A DNA stretch of 7,136 bases from JAAAPF01 sp964481035 (GCA_964481035.1 CAYZSE010000144.1:1-7136), one strand, 5' to 3'; counted from the stretch's first letter, positions 1 through 6,973 are shown. Made by a program: numbers and translations. The notes: generated by a model not told the origin, from the sequence alone.

Positions 1-178
1 GGTCGCCGAAGATCGAGCTGATCGTCAGCGACGCCCCGGCCCCGGCGCCGAAGGTCACGGCCGCCGAGGCCGCGCCGGGCGCCAGCAGAAGGCCCATGCA
101 CACCGTGGCCATGGTACCGAACCGCGATGCCGATCGCTGGGTGTAGGTCGGCGTCGCCGCGCCGCGTTCGTTGCTCAT
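1..178 (-). CDS. Exported protein, N-terminal fragment (runs off window)
   Basis: Only the first 59 codons are inside the window, so the function cannot be named. The protein begins MSNERGAATP and has a classical Sec signal-peptide layout. A polar N-region with Arg16 and Arg19 is followed by a hydrophobic stretch at about residues 22-36 (TMATVCMGLLLAPGA). The small-residue site ASA|AV at about 37-41 suits signal peptidase I. The mature start is Gly/Ala/Ser/Thr-rich (VTFGAGAGASLTISSIFGD), as in secreted or surface beta-structured proteins. The cysteine in the hydrophobic core is not in a lipobox, so a lipoprotein is unlikely. Two adjacent ATG codons (181 and 178) are possible. A GGAG at 187-190 lies 8 nt from the 178 start and 5 nt from the 181 start, so I prefer 178. 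It has its own upstream region of more than 200 bp and is probably transcribed separately from cysS. Confidence 0.7.
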   Translation of the reverse strand, partial: MSNERGAATPTYTQRSASRFGTMATVCMGLLLAPGAASAAVTFGAGAGASLTISSIFGD

Positions 179-186
179 CATCCTGA

Positions 187-190
187 CTCC
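187..190 (-). promoter_or_regulatory. Ribosome-binding site of the exported-protein gene
   Basis: GGAG on the minus strand, within GCGGAG. It lies 8 nt before the ATG at 178 and 5 nt before the ATG at 181, and is the main evidence for choosing between the two adjacent ATGs. Confidence 0.5.
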
Positions 191-284
191 GCGAACAAGG
201 GGGCGCCGATCACAGCCCCAGGAACAAGGTCGGTTCAGGTCGCGCTCTTTCGCGACGTGCTCCTACGCGGCGGGAAATTGTCTT

Positions 285-318
285 AACGTGAGGCTTCTTT
301 GTGGCGCAAATTCACGTT
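285..318. repeat. 7-bp inverted repeat in the promoter region (possible operator)
   Basis: The perfect arms AACGTGA (285-291) and TCACGTT (312-318) are separated by 20 bp, so the arm centres are 27 bp apart. They sit in the only AT-rich part of the 182-403 intergenic region, upstream of the exported-protein gene. The geometry would suit a dimeric regulator or a loop-forming 5' UTR, but a repeat this short can arise by chance. No known regulator is identified. Confidence 0.3.
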
Positions 319-324
319 CAGTGT

Positions 325-354
325 TTTATGGTACGCGCGCCAATCGGTCGCCAA
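325..354 (-). promoter_or_regulatory. Possible sigma-70-type promoter for the exported-protein gene
   Basis: On the minus strand, TTGGCG (349-354) is followed after 18 bp by CATAAA (325-330); each hexamer matches 4 of 6 consensus bases. Transcription would start near 318, giving a 5' UTR of about 140 nt that contains the 285-318 inverted repeat. A weaker alternative, TTGCGC-N17-TTAAGA, lies closer to the gene. The rest of 182-403 shows no gene and no convincing terminator. Confidence 0.3.
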
Positions 355-403
355 AGGCGTCGGGGCTGATCACGGATGCCGGCGCCGCCCCGGACGGGCC
401 GGT

Positions 404-1783
404 TCAGGCCTCGCGGCGCCAGGTGGTGCCCTGGGGGCCGTCCTCGAGGATGATGCCTTTCGCCTTGAGGGCGTCGCGGATCTCGTCGGCGCGCCGGTAG
501 TCGCGCGCGGCCCGCGCCTTGTCGCGCTCGGCGACGAGGGTCTCGATCTCGCCCAGATCGCCGGCGGTGCCGGCCTGGAGCCACGCCCGCGGGCTCGCCT
601 GCAACAGGCCCAGGAGCTTGCCGCCGTCGAGCAGCTGGCGCTTGAGCCGCGCCCGCTCACGCTCGCGGGCGGCCTTGTTGGCCTCGTTGGCCAAGAGGTG
701 CAGGCCGGCGATGGCGCGCGGCGTGTTGAGGTCGTCGGCGAGGCCGTCGGTCACCTCGAGGGGCGGCGGGGCGCTCGGCGCGGCCTCGACCTCGTCCAGA
801 TCGGCGAGCGTGCGGTAGAGGCGATCGAGCCCGGCTCGCGCCTGCTTCAGCGCGTCGCGCGAGAAGTCGAGCGGCTGGCGGTAGTGCGCGCCGAGCATCC
901 ACGAGCGGAAGACCTCGCCCGGCGCCTCGGCCAGGATGTCGGCGACGGTGACGAAGTTGCCCGCCGACTTCGCCATCTTCTCGCCATCGACGGTGATGAA
1001 GCCGTTGTGTAGCCAGTAGCGGGCGAGCGCCTCGGTGCCGTGGGCGCAGCAGCTCTGCGCGATCTCGTTCTCGTGATGCGGGAAGACGAGATCGATGCCG
1101 CCGCCGTGGAGGTCGAAGGGCACCCCCAGGTACTGCGCGCTCATCGCCGAGCATTCGACGTGCCAGCCGGGGCGGCCGAAGCCGAACGGGCTGTCCCAGC
1201 CGGGCTGGCCGTCCAGCGACGGCTTCCACAGGACGAAGTCGGCGGGGTCGCGCTTGTAGGGGGCGACCTCGACCCGTGCACCCGCCACCTGCTCGTCGCG
1301 GTCGCGGCCCGAAAGCCGGCCGTAGGTGGGCATCGCCGGAACGTGGAAGAGGACGTGGCCGTCCGCCTCGTAGGCGACGCCCTGGCGCAGGAGCTGTTCG
1401 ACGAGCTTGATCATGGCCGGCACGTGCTCGGTGGCTCGCGGCTCGACGTCGGGGTCGAGGCAGCCGAGCTCGTCGACCTCGGCGTGGAACTGCTCGATGA
1501 TGCGCTCGGTAAGCTCGCCGATGGGCTCGCCGTTGGCCGTCGCCTGGGCGATGATCTTGTCGTCGATGTCGGTGATGTTGCGGACGTAGGTGACGTGCTG
1601 GAAGCGCTGCTTCAACAAACGGTAGAGCACGTCGAAGACGATCAGCGGCCGCGCGTTGCCGATGTGGATCGGGCCATAAACCGTAGGCCCGCAGACGTAG
1701 AGCCCGACGTGGTTCGTCCGGATCGGGACGAACGCCTCCTTCTTGCGCGTCAGCGTGTTATAGAAGCACAGGCTCGCATTCAC
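404..1783 (-). CDS. cysS: Cysteinyl-tRNA synthetase
   Basis: This is a class I aminoacyl-tRNA synthetase that charges tRNA-Cys with cysteine in the cytoplasm. At 459 residues it is close to the E. coli enzyme (461). The Rossmann catalytic core carries the HIGH-type motif HIGN (40-43), in CGPTVYGPIHIGNARP, and the KMSKS-type motif KMAKS (269-273). The zinc ligands expected from the family are present: Cys31, Cys211 (GWHVECSAM), and His236 and Glu240 (FPHHENE). The 'ITDIDDKI' segment (70-77) and the C-terminal ILEDGPQGTTWRR ending are standard. The GTG start at 1783 gives the usual N-terminus leading into FYNTLTRKKEAF. Its ribosome-binding site is weak (GAGAG just upstream). It follows gltX by 40 bp on the same strand, with no terminator between, so it is likely the last gene of a nadE-gltX-cysS transcript. 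Confidence 0.97.
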   Translation of the reverse strand: MNASLCFYNTLTRKKEAFVPIRTNHVGLYVCGPTVYGPIHIGNARPLIVFDVLYRLLKQRFQHVTYVRNITDIDDKIIAQATANGEPIGELTERIIEQFHAEVDELGCLDPDVEPRATEHVPAMIKLVEQLLRQGVAYEADGHVLFHVPAMPTYGRLSGRDRDEQVAGARVEVAPYKRDPADFVLWKPSLDGQPGWDSPFGFGRPGWHVECSAMSAQYLGVPFDLHGGGIDLVFPHHENEIAQSCCAHGTEALARYWLHNGFITVDGEKMAKSAGNFVTVADILAEAPGEVFRSWMLGAHYRQPLDFSRDALKQARAGLDRLYRTLADLDEVEAAPSAPPPLEVTDGLADDLNTPRAIAGLHLLANEANKAARERERARLKRQLLDGGKLLGLLQASPRAWLQAGTAGDLGEIETLVAERDKARAARDYRRADEIRDALKAKGIILEDGPQGTTWRREA

Positions 1784-1823
1784 CGCTCTCGATCCCGCTG
1801 GCCCCGTCCGCCGGTGTGCCGCG

Positions 1824-3050
1824 TCAGGCGCGCTCGCCGCGCAGCCGCCGGCGCACCCGATCCGCCCCGACGAGCGCTACCAGATCGGCGAGCGGCGGTC
1901 CATCGGCGCGACCGGTCAGCGCCAGCCGGATCGGCAGGCGCAGGCGCTTGCCGCACCGTCCCGTGGCCGCCGTGACCGCCTCCAGCCACGCAGCCGGGTC
2001 CGGATCGTCCGCGAGCAAGGTCGCGGCTGCTCGCAGATCCGCCTCGTCTCCGGCCGCGATCAACGGCTCCAGCGGCTGCTCGAGGATCGCCCGCCAGGCG
2101 TCGAGGGCGGCGAGGCGCGGCAGCTTGGCCCAGGAATCGGGACCGCCGGCTCGGAGGTTGCCGCGCACGGCCTGCCACAGCTCGGCGGTCACCGGCGGTC
2201 GCCCCGCGGACGCCCGCCGGGTGTTGACGTCGCTCACCTCCAGGCTCTCGATCCAGCGCTCCTGGGCCCGGGCGAGCGCGTCCGGATCGAAGACGGGTGA
2301 CGCCCGCCCGAACGCGGCCAAGTCGAGGCGCCATGCGGGATCCTCGTCGGCCGCGAGCGTCCGGCCGGTGCCGAGCCCGGCGAGATAGGTCACCAGCGGC
2401 TCGGGCTCGATGCCCACCTCGCGCAACGCCGCCAAGCCCAGGGCACCCGTGCGCTTGGAGAGGGGCGCGCCCGCCGCATCGACCACCAGGGGCAGGTGCG
2501 CGAAGACCGGCGCCGGCGCGCCGAGCGCCGCCGCGAGCTCGAGGTGCACGGCCGTGTTGGTCAGGTGGTCGTCGCCGCGGACGACGTGGGTCACGGCGAG
2601 GTCGATGTCGTCGACGACCGAGGCGAGGGTGTAGGTCGCACGGCCGTCGGCGCGCAGCAGCACCGGATCGTTGTGGTGCTTGAGCGACACGCGCATCGGC
2701 CCGTGCACCGCGTCCTCCCACGCCGCCTCGTCCTCGCCGAGGCGCAGCCGCACCGCCCCGTCCGTTCGCGCCGCGGCGCCGGAGGCGACCAGGCGCTCGG
2801 CCGCCGCGGCGTAGCGCTCGGTGCGAGCGCTCTGCCGCCACTCGGCGTCGGGCGGGATGCCGAGCCAGGCGAGATCCGAACGGATCGCCGTGATCGCCCC
2901 GGGCTCCTCGCGCGCACTGTCCGTGTCGTCGATCCTGAGCGTGAAGCGGCCGTCGTGGCGGCGCGCGAACAGGGCGTTGACGAGCGCGGTCCGGGCGTTG
3001 CCGGGATGCAGCCGGCCCGTCGGGCTGGGCGCGAAGCGGACGTGAACCAC
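1824..3050 (-). CDS. gltX: Glutamyl-tRNA synthetase, short alphaproteobacterial-type (GluRS2-like)
   Basis: This is a class I synthetase that attaches glutamate to tRNA-Glu and, in non-discriminating forms, to tRNA-Gln. The start RFAPSPTGRLHPGNARTAL holds the HIGH-type motif HPGN (15-18). RIDDTD (39-44), VVRGDDHLTNT (157-167) and LSKR as the KMSKS motif (197-200) follow. The C-terminal part has a helical anticodon-binding domain ending in GKRLRLPIRLALTGR...GPPLADLVALVG, typical of the second GluRS of alphaproteobacteria. It is 408 residues long against about 440-480 in the family. The loss lies between about residues 90 and 120, where a Cys-containing YPCYETPEEL-type segment and linker are normally found; only one Cys remains in the whole protein. 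The GTG start at 3050 lies 4 bp after the nadE stop, with GGAG 10 nt upstream inside nadE, which suggests translational coupling. Whether another gltX exists elsewhere in the genome is not visible here. Confidence 0.93.
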   Translation of the reverse strand: MVHVRFAPSPTGRLHPGNARTALVNALFARRHDGRFTLRIDDTDSAREEPGAITAIRSDLAWLGIPPDAEWRQSARTERYAAAAERLVASGAAARTDGAVRLRLGEDEAAWEDAVHGPMRVSLKHHNDPVLLRADGRATYTLASVVDDIDLAVTHVVRGDDHLTNTAVHLELAAALGAPAPVFAHLPLVVDAAGAPLSKRTGALGLAALREVGIEPEPLVTYLAGLGTGRTLAADEDPAWRLDLAAFGRASPVFDPDALARAQERWIESLEVSDVNTRRASAGRPPVTAELWQAVRGNLRAGGPDSWAKLPRLAALDAWRAILEQPLEPLIAAGDEADLRAAATLLADDPDPAAWLEAVTAATGRCGKRLRLPIRLALTGRADGPPLADLVALVGADRVRRRLRGERA

Positions 3051-3054
3051 GAGT

Positions 3055-4737
3055 TCAGCGCTCCGAGCGGACGTGGCGGAAGGCGTTGGTGATCGGATAG
3101 CGACGATCGCGGCCGAACGCCTTCTGCGTCACCTTGACCCCCGGCGGGGCCTGGCGGCGCTTGTATTCGGCGATGTCGAGCAGGTTGACGACACGGCGAA
3201 CGGTGTCGCCGTCGTAGCCCCGCGCGATCAGCTCGCCCAGGTGCTGCTCCTCCTCGACCAGCCCGTGCAGGATGCCGTCGAGGATGCTGTAGGGAGGCAG
3301 CGTGTCCTCGTCCTTTTGATCCGCGCGCAGCTCGGCGCTCGGCGGCTTTTGGATGATCCGCTCGGGGATCACGGTGCCCGCCGGGCCGAGGCCACCGGCC
3401 GGCACGTTGGCGTTGCGCCAGTGGCAGAGCTCGAAGACGGTCGTCTTGTAGACGTCCTTGAGGACCGAGTAGCCGCCGCACATGTCCCCGTAGAGCGTGG
3501 CGTAGCCGACCGACATCTCGGACTTGTTGCCGGTGGTGAGCACCATCGGGCCGAGCTTGTTGGAGACCGCCATGAGCATCAGCCCGCGCACCCGCGACTG
3601 GATGTTCTCCTCGGTGATGTCCGGCGCGTGGCCTGCGAAAAGAGGAGAGAGCGCCGCGTTGATCGCGATCACCGCGGGCTCGATCGCGACCCTGTCGAGC
3701 CGGCAGCCGAGCGCGCGGGCGCAGGCGGCGGCGTCCTCGAGGCTCGCCGCGGACGTGTATTGCGAGGGCAGCATGAGCGTGTGGACCCGCTCGGCGCCGA
3801 GCGCGTCGACCGCCACCGCCGCCGAAAGCGCGCTGTCGACGCCCCCCGAGAGCCCGAGGACGACGCCCGGAAAGCGGTTCTTGACGACGTAGTCCCTCAA
3901 GCTCAGCACCAATGCCTGGTACATCGCGGCGAGCCGGTCGGGGGCTGGCTCGACGCGCGTTCGCTTGCATGACCAGCCGTATCCGGTGTCGACCCATTCG
4001 GTCAGCAGGAGGTCGGCCGCGAAGCTCGCTGCTTGAGCGCGCAGCGTGCGGTCGCCGTCGAGCACGAAGGACGCGCCGTCGAAGCACAGCTCGTCCTGGC
4101 CGCCGACCTGGTTGACATAGGCGAGCGGGAGGCCGGTCTCGGTGACCCGCGCCACCGCTTGCTGCAGGCGAACCTCGCCCTTCTCGACGTCGAAGGGCGA
4201 GCCGTTGACGACCAGCAGAACCTCGGCGCCGCACTCCTCGAGCGCCTCCGCCACGTCCTCCACCCACATGTCCTCGCAGACCATGAGGCCGAGCCGGACC
4301 ATCGAGCCGTCGGCGCGCGCGAAGGGCACGGGGCCCGGGATCGGCCCCGCGGCGAAGACCCGCACCTCGTCGAAGACCCCGTAGTTGGGCAGCGCGTGCT
4401 TGGCCCGCCAGGTCTCGACGCGTCCGCCTGCCAGGAGCACCGCGGCGTTGTAGAGCCTGCCGTCCTCGACCCAGGGCGCACCGACGACCATCGCCGGACC
4501 CTCGGCCGTGGCCCGGGCGAGGTTGGTGACCGCGTCGCGACAGGCGCGCTGGAAGGCGGGCTTGAGGACCAGGTCCTCGGGCGGATAGCCGGCGATGGCG
4601 AGCTCCGGAAAGAGGACGAGCTCCGCGCCCAGCGCCTTCGCCTCGGCTTGGGTCCGGGCAATGAGCCGGGCGTTGTCGGCGAGGGCGCCGACGGTCGGGT
4701 TGATCTGCGCAAGCGCGATCTTGAGGCTCTCGGCCAA
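3055..4737 (-). CDS. nadE: Glutamine-dependent NAD+ synthetase (nitrilase-domain fusion)
   Basis: It catalyses the last step of NAD synthesis, amidating deamido-NAD with ATP and with ammonia released from glutamine. With the TTG start at 4737 (MAESLKIALAQINPTVG) it has 560 residues, normal for the two-domain form. The N-terminal carbon-nitrogen hydrolase (glutaminase) domain, about 4-245, shows the Glu-Lys-Cys triad: Glu45 (FPELAIAGYPPEDL), Lys113 (KHALPNYGVFDE) and Cys154 (MVCEDMW). The synthetase domain carries the PP-loop SGGVDS (297-302) and a TTGNKSEMSVGYATLYGDM segment. An upstream TTG at 4758 would add seven residues. That stretch contains GGAGGGAG (4745-4752), a near-perfect ribosome-binding site 7 nt from the 4737 TTG, so the shorter form is preferred. 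It is the first gene of the nadE-gltX-cysS cluster and diverges from the LysR gene across 65 bp. Confidence 0.95.
   Translation of the reverse strand: MAESLKIALAQINPTVGALADNARLIARTQAEAKALGAELVLFPELAIAGYPPEDLVLKPAFQRACRDAVTNLARATAEGPAMVVGAPWVEDGRLYNAAVLLAGGRVETWRAKHALPNYGVFDEVRVFAAGPIPGPVPFARADGSMVRLGLMVCEDMWVEDVAEALEECGAEVLLVVNGSPFDVEKGEVRLQQAVARVTETGLPLAYVNQVGGQDELCFDGASFVLDGDRTLRAQAASFAADLLLTEWVDTGYGWSCKRTRVEPAPDRLAAMYQALVLSLRDYVVKNRFPGVVLGLSGGVDSALSAAVAVDALGAERVHTLMLPSQYTSAASLEDAAACARALGCRLDRVAIEPAVIAINAALSPLFAGHAPDITEENIQSRVRGLMLMAVSNKLGPMVLTTGNKSEMSVGYATLYGDMCGGYSVLKDVYKTTVFELCHWRNANVPAGGLGPAGTVIPERIIQKPPSAELRADQKDEDTLPPYSILDGILHGLVEEEQHLGELIARGYDGDTVRRVVNLLDIAEYKRRQAPPGVKVTQKAFGRDRRYPITNAFRHVRSER
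3061..3064 (-). promoter_or_regulatory. gltX ribosome-binding site inside nadE 3' end
   Basis: GGAG lies 10 nt before the gltX GTG (3050) and inside the last codons of nadE. The nadE stop TGA and the gltX start are separated by only 4 nt (ACTC). This fits reinitiation or coupling and supports the GTG start. Confidence 0.55.
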
Positions 4738-4744
4738 GCGCGGG

Positions 4745-4752
4745 CTCCCTCC
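4745..4752 (-). promoter_or_regulatory. Strong nadE ribosome-binding site that sets a TTG start
   Basis: GGAGGGAG on the minus strand ends 7 nt before the TTG at 4737. Because it lies within the longest open frame (TTG at 4758), it argues that the extension is leader and not coding. Confidence 0.8.
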
Positions 4753-4765
4753 AAGCAACTCAATG

Positions 4766-4773
4766 ACTATAGG
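4766..4773. promoter_or_regulatory. Possible shared -10 element of divergent nadE and lysR promoters
   Basis: The only AT-rich stretch in the 65-bp nadE/lysR spacer contains ACTATAGG. Read on the minus strand it gives TATAGT (4766-4771, 5 of 6 to TATAAT), facing nadE. Read on the plus strand it gives TATAGG (4768-4773), facing the LysR gene. No good -35 is visible on either side. Symmetric -10 elements are known to drive divergent transcription; applying that here is inference. Confidence 0.35.
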
Positions 4774-4792
4774 AACGATCCGGCAGCGAGGC

Positions 4793-4797
4793 GAGGT
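4793..4797 (+). promoter_or_regulatory. LysR-gene ribosome-binding site
   Basis: GAGGT lies 5 nt before the GTG at 4803, with a second GAGG at 4788-4791 spaced 11 nt. It supports the GTG start over the internal ATGs at 4815 and 4821. Confidence 0.5.
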
Positions 4798-4802
4798 GCG
4801 GC

Positions 4803-5708
4803 GTGGACAGGCTGATGGCGATGCAGGTCGTCTCGAAGGTGGCGGAGATGGGCTCGTTTTCCGCCGCCGCCGACCAGCTCGACATGTCGAAGTCGGCGGT
4901 CTCGAAGCTCGTCCGGGCCCTCGAGGACCACTTGGGCGCGCGGCTGCTCAACCGGACCACCCGGCGCCTCAGCCTGACCGCGGCCGGCGAGCGCTATGTC
5001 GCCGAGATCGCCCGGCTGCTGGCGGAACTCGCCGAGATCGAGGCCGAGGCCGCCCACGTCCATGCGACACCGCGCGGCCGCCTGCGCGTCAACGCGCCCA
5101 TGTCCTTCGGCCTCTTGCACGTGGCGCCGCTGCTGCCCGGACTGCTGCAGCGCTACCCGGAGCTCGACATTGATCTCGTCCTCAACGACCGCGTCGTCGA
5201 TCTGATCGAGGAGGGCTTCGACGTGGCGATCCGCGTCGGGAACCTGCCCGATTCGAGCCTCATCGCCCGTAAGCTCACGGAGACGGAGCTCGTGCTCGTC
5301 GCCAGCGCCGGCTACCTCGAGGCGGCCCCGCCCCTGCAGCGCGCGGCCGATCTCGCGCACCACGCCTGCCTCGTTTACGCCTACGGCGCCTACCGCGACG
5401 AGTGGCGGCTGCGCGAAGGCGATGCGCCGGCGGCCGTCCGTGTCCGAGGACCCTTGCGGGCGAACAACGGCGACGCGCTCGTCCGGGCCGCGGCGGCGGG
5501 GCTCGGCATCGCGCTCTTGCCCCGCTTCATCGCGGATGACGCGCTCGCCCGCGGCGAGGTCGCGCGGGTCCTGCCGCAGGTGAGCGGCGGCCGGCTGCCC
5601 ATTCACGCGCTCTACCCCTCGAACCGCCATCCCCTGGCCAAGCTCACGGTCTTCGTCGAGCATCTGCGGCGGCATGTGACCGCGAGGTGGCAAGGTCGCG
5701 AGACGTGA
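4803..5708 (+). CDS. LysR-family transcriptional regulator (CrgA/AaeR-like)
   Basis: This is a 301-residue DNA-binding regulator, standard length for the family. The N-terminal winged helix-turn-helix is clear. It runs MDRLMAMQVVSKVAEMGSFS, then AAADQLDMSKSAVSKLVRALE (about 21-41), then LGARLLNRTTRRLSLTAAGE (44-63). A linker helix (about 64-88) leads to a type 2 periplasmic-binding-protein-like effector domain (about 92-295). That domain includes GRLRVNAPMSFG, a 'DVAIRVGNLPDSSL' strand-loop, and 'GLGIALLPRFIADD', the pattern of the CrgA-type subgroup. The effector is unknown. GTG at 4803 is preferred because the protein then begins at the usual family N-terminus and has GAGGT 5 nt upstream. 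It lies 16 bp before the oxidoreductase gene on the same strand, so it may be co-transcribed with it and regulate it. It could also act on the divergent nadE cluster, which is less likely for a housekeeping operon. Confidence 0.93.
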   Translation: MDRLMAMQVVSKVAEMGSFSAAADQLDMSKSAVSKLVRALEDHLGARLLNRTTRRLSLTAAGERYVAEIARLLAELAEIEAEAAHVHATPRGRLRVNAPMSFGLLHVAPLLPGLLQRYPELDIDLVLNDRVVDLIEEGFDVAIRVGNLPDSSLIARKLTETELVLVASAGYLEAAPPLQRAADLAHHACLVYAYGAYRDEWRLREGDAPAAVRVRGPLRANNGDALVRAAAAGLGIALLPRFIADDALARGEVARVLPQVSGGRLPIHALYPSNRHPLAKLTVFVEHLRRHVTARWQGRET

Positions 5709-5713
5709 GCCCG

Positions 5714-5718
5714 AAGGA
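5714..5718 (+). promoter_or_regulatory. Ribosome-binding site of the oxidoreductase gene
   Basis: AAGGA (in GAAGGAAC) lies 6 nt before the GTG at 5725, in the 16-bp gap after the LysR stop. It fixes the GTG start, which puts the FAD-binding strand at residue 6, as usual. Confidence 0.65.
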
Positions 5719-5724
5719 ACGCCG

Positions 5725-6958
5725 GTGAGCGAACGTCGGATCGTCGTCGGTGGCGGGGCGGTGGGCCTCGGCTGCGCGCTCTTTCTGCAGGCGGACGGTT
5801 TCGCCGTGACCCTAATCGACCGCGCCGAACCGGGCCAAGGGACCTCGTTCGGCAACGCGGGGATTCTTTCGGTGCAGTCGGTGCGGCCGAGCAACACGCC
5901 CGAGATCCTGGCGAAGCTGCCGACGCTGCTCGCCGGCGAACGGTCGCCGGTGCGGATTCGCTGGCCGGACCTTGCGGCGACGGCGCCCTGGCTCGCCGCG
6001 TTCGCGCGCAACTGCACCGCGGCCCGCTCCGCCGCCTCGGCGCGGGGCCAGGCGGCGCTCTGCCGCGCCGCGGGCGACGCCTGGCGCGTGCTGCTGCAGC
6101 GCTGCGGCGGCAACGAGCGGGTGCGCTGGTGCGGTTGGCTCAAGCTTGCGGAGGACGCGGCCGAGGCCCGCGGCCTCGCAGTCGAGCGCGATCTCGTCGC
6201 GGCGGAGGGCCAGCCGTTCGCATGGCTCGACGGCGACGATGTGGCGGCGCTCGAGCCCGCCCTGGGCCCGCGTTTCCAGGCCTGCCTGTGGCTCCAGGCG
6301 AACGGCCAGGTCGACCGCCCGGGCGAAGTGCTGCGCGAGTTCGCCGCGCGCTTCGCGGCCGACGGCGGGCGCATCGTCCGCGACGAGGCTCGCGACATCG
6401 CGGCGAGCGCCGGCGGCGTCGTCGTCCGTGGCGCCGGGCGCGACTACGCCGGCGAGCAGGCGGTGCTGGCGGCGGGGCCCTGGGCGGCGGACTTGGCGCG
6501 GCGGCTCGGCAGCCGCGTGCCGCTCGTCGCCGAGCGCGGCTACCACCTGATGCTGCCGCCAGGCGCGGATACCGATCGGGCGCCCGCTCTACGCGGCGCG
6601 GCACGGCTTCGTTTTGGCGCCGATGGGCGACGCGCTGCGGCTCAGCGCCGGCGCCGAGATCGCGCGCATCGACACGCCCGGCGACGAGCGGGCGATCCGG
6701 CGGCTCGTGGGCGCGGCGAAGCGGCTGCTGCCGGAAACTGCCACGGACGTTGCGGCGAGCTGGATGGGCCGGCGCCCCTCGACGCCGGACAGGCTGCCGG
6801 TGATCGACCGCTCGCCGCGCCTCGAACGGGTCGTGCTCGCCTACGGTCACGGCCATCTCGGTCTCACCCAGGGGCCGATCACCGGCCGCCGCGTCGCCGA
6901 CCTGGTGGCGGGCCGCTCGCCCCGGCTCGACCTCACCCCCTATCGTGCGCTGCGGTGA
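5725..6958 (+). pseudogene. FAD-dependent D-amino-acid dehydrogenase-like oxidoreductase, frameshifted
   Basis: This is a DAO/DadA-family flavoenzyme, which oxidatively deaminates a D-amino acid or similar amine; the substrate cannot be assigned. The first frame (5725-6579, 285 residues) has the FAD dinucleotide motif GGGAVG (9-14) in RIVVGGGAVGLGCALFLQ. It continues through GTSFGNAGIL (39-48), QVDRPGEVLREFAARFAADG (195-214) and AAGPWAADL (249-257) to GYHLMLPPGADTDR. The matching continuation RPLYAARHGFVLAPMGDALR lies in the next frame. That frame stays open to TGA at 6956-6958 and includes the family C-terminus GHGHLGLTQGPITGRRVADL. A single extra base around 6577-6585 explains the shift; corrected, the protein would be about 410 residues, normal for the family. 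Uncorrected, translation continues out of frame to 7062, losing the C-terminal FAD/substrate-binding part. The break falls on a GGGCGCCC palindrome, so a sequencing error is a real alternative to a true pseudogene. Confidence 0.8.
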
Positions 6959-6973
6959 TCGGCGGAACTTTCC

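Noticed and set aside
379..402. Possible hairpin just after the cysS stop (arms CCGGC and GCCGG)
   Set aside because: It has a five-base GC stem, a 14-nt loop and no U-run on the minus strand. Such stems are frequent by chance at this GC content, so it is not called as a terminator.
1040..1975. A 311-codon plus-strand open frame opposite cysS
   Set aside because: It is antisense to a certain housekeeping gene, spans the cysS-gltX junction and has no recognisable domain.
2591..4267. A 558-codon minus-strand open frame overlapping nadE and gltX in another phase
   Set aside because: It is an out-of-phase shadow of two well-identified genes, with Arg/Gly/Ala-rich translation.
4767..6398. A 543-codon open frame on the minus strand, opposite the LysR and oxidoreductase genes
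   Set aside because: It is the antisense shadow expected in GC-rich genes. Its translation is Arg/Ala/Pro-rich low-complexity protein without family motifs, whereas the plus strand gives clear families.
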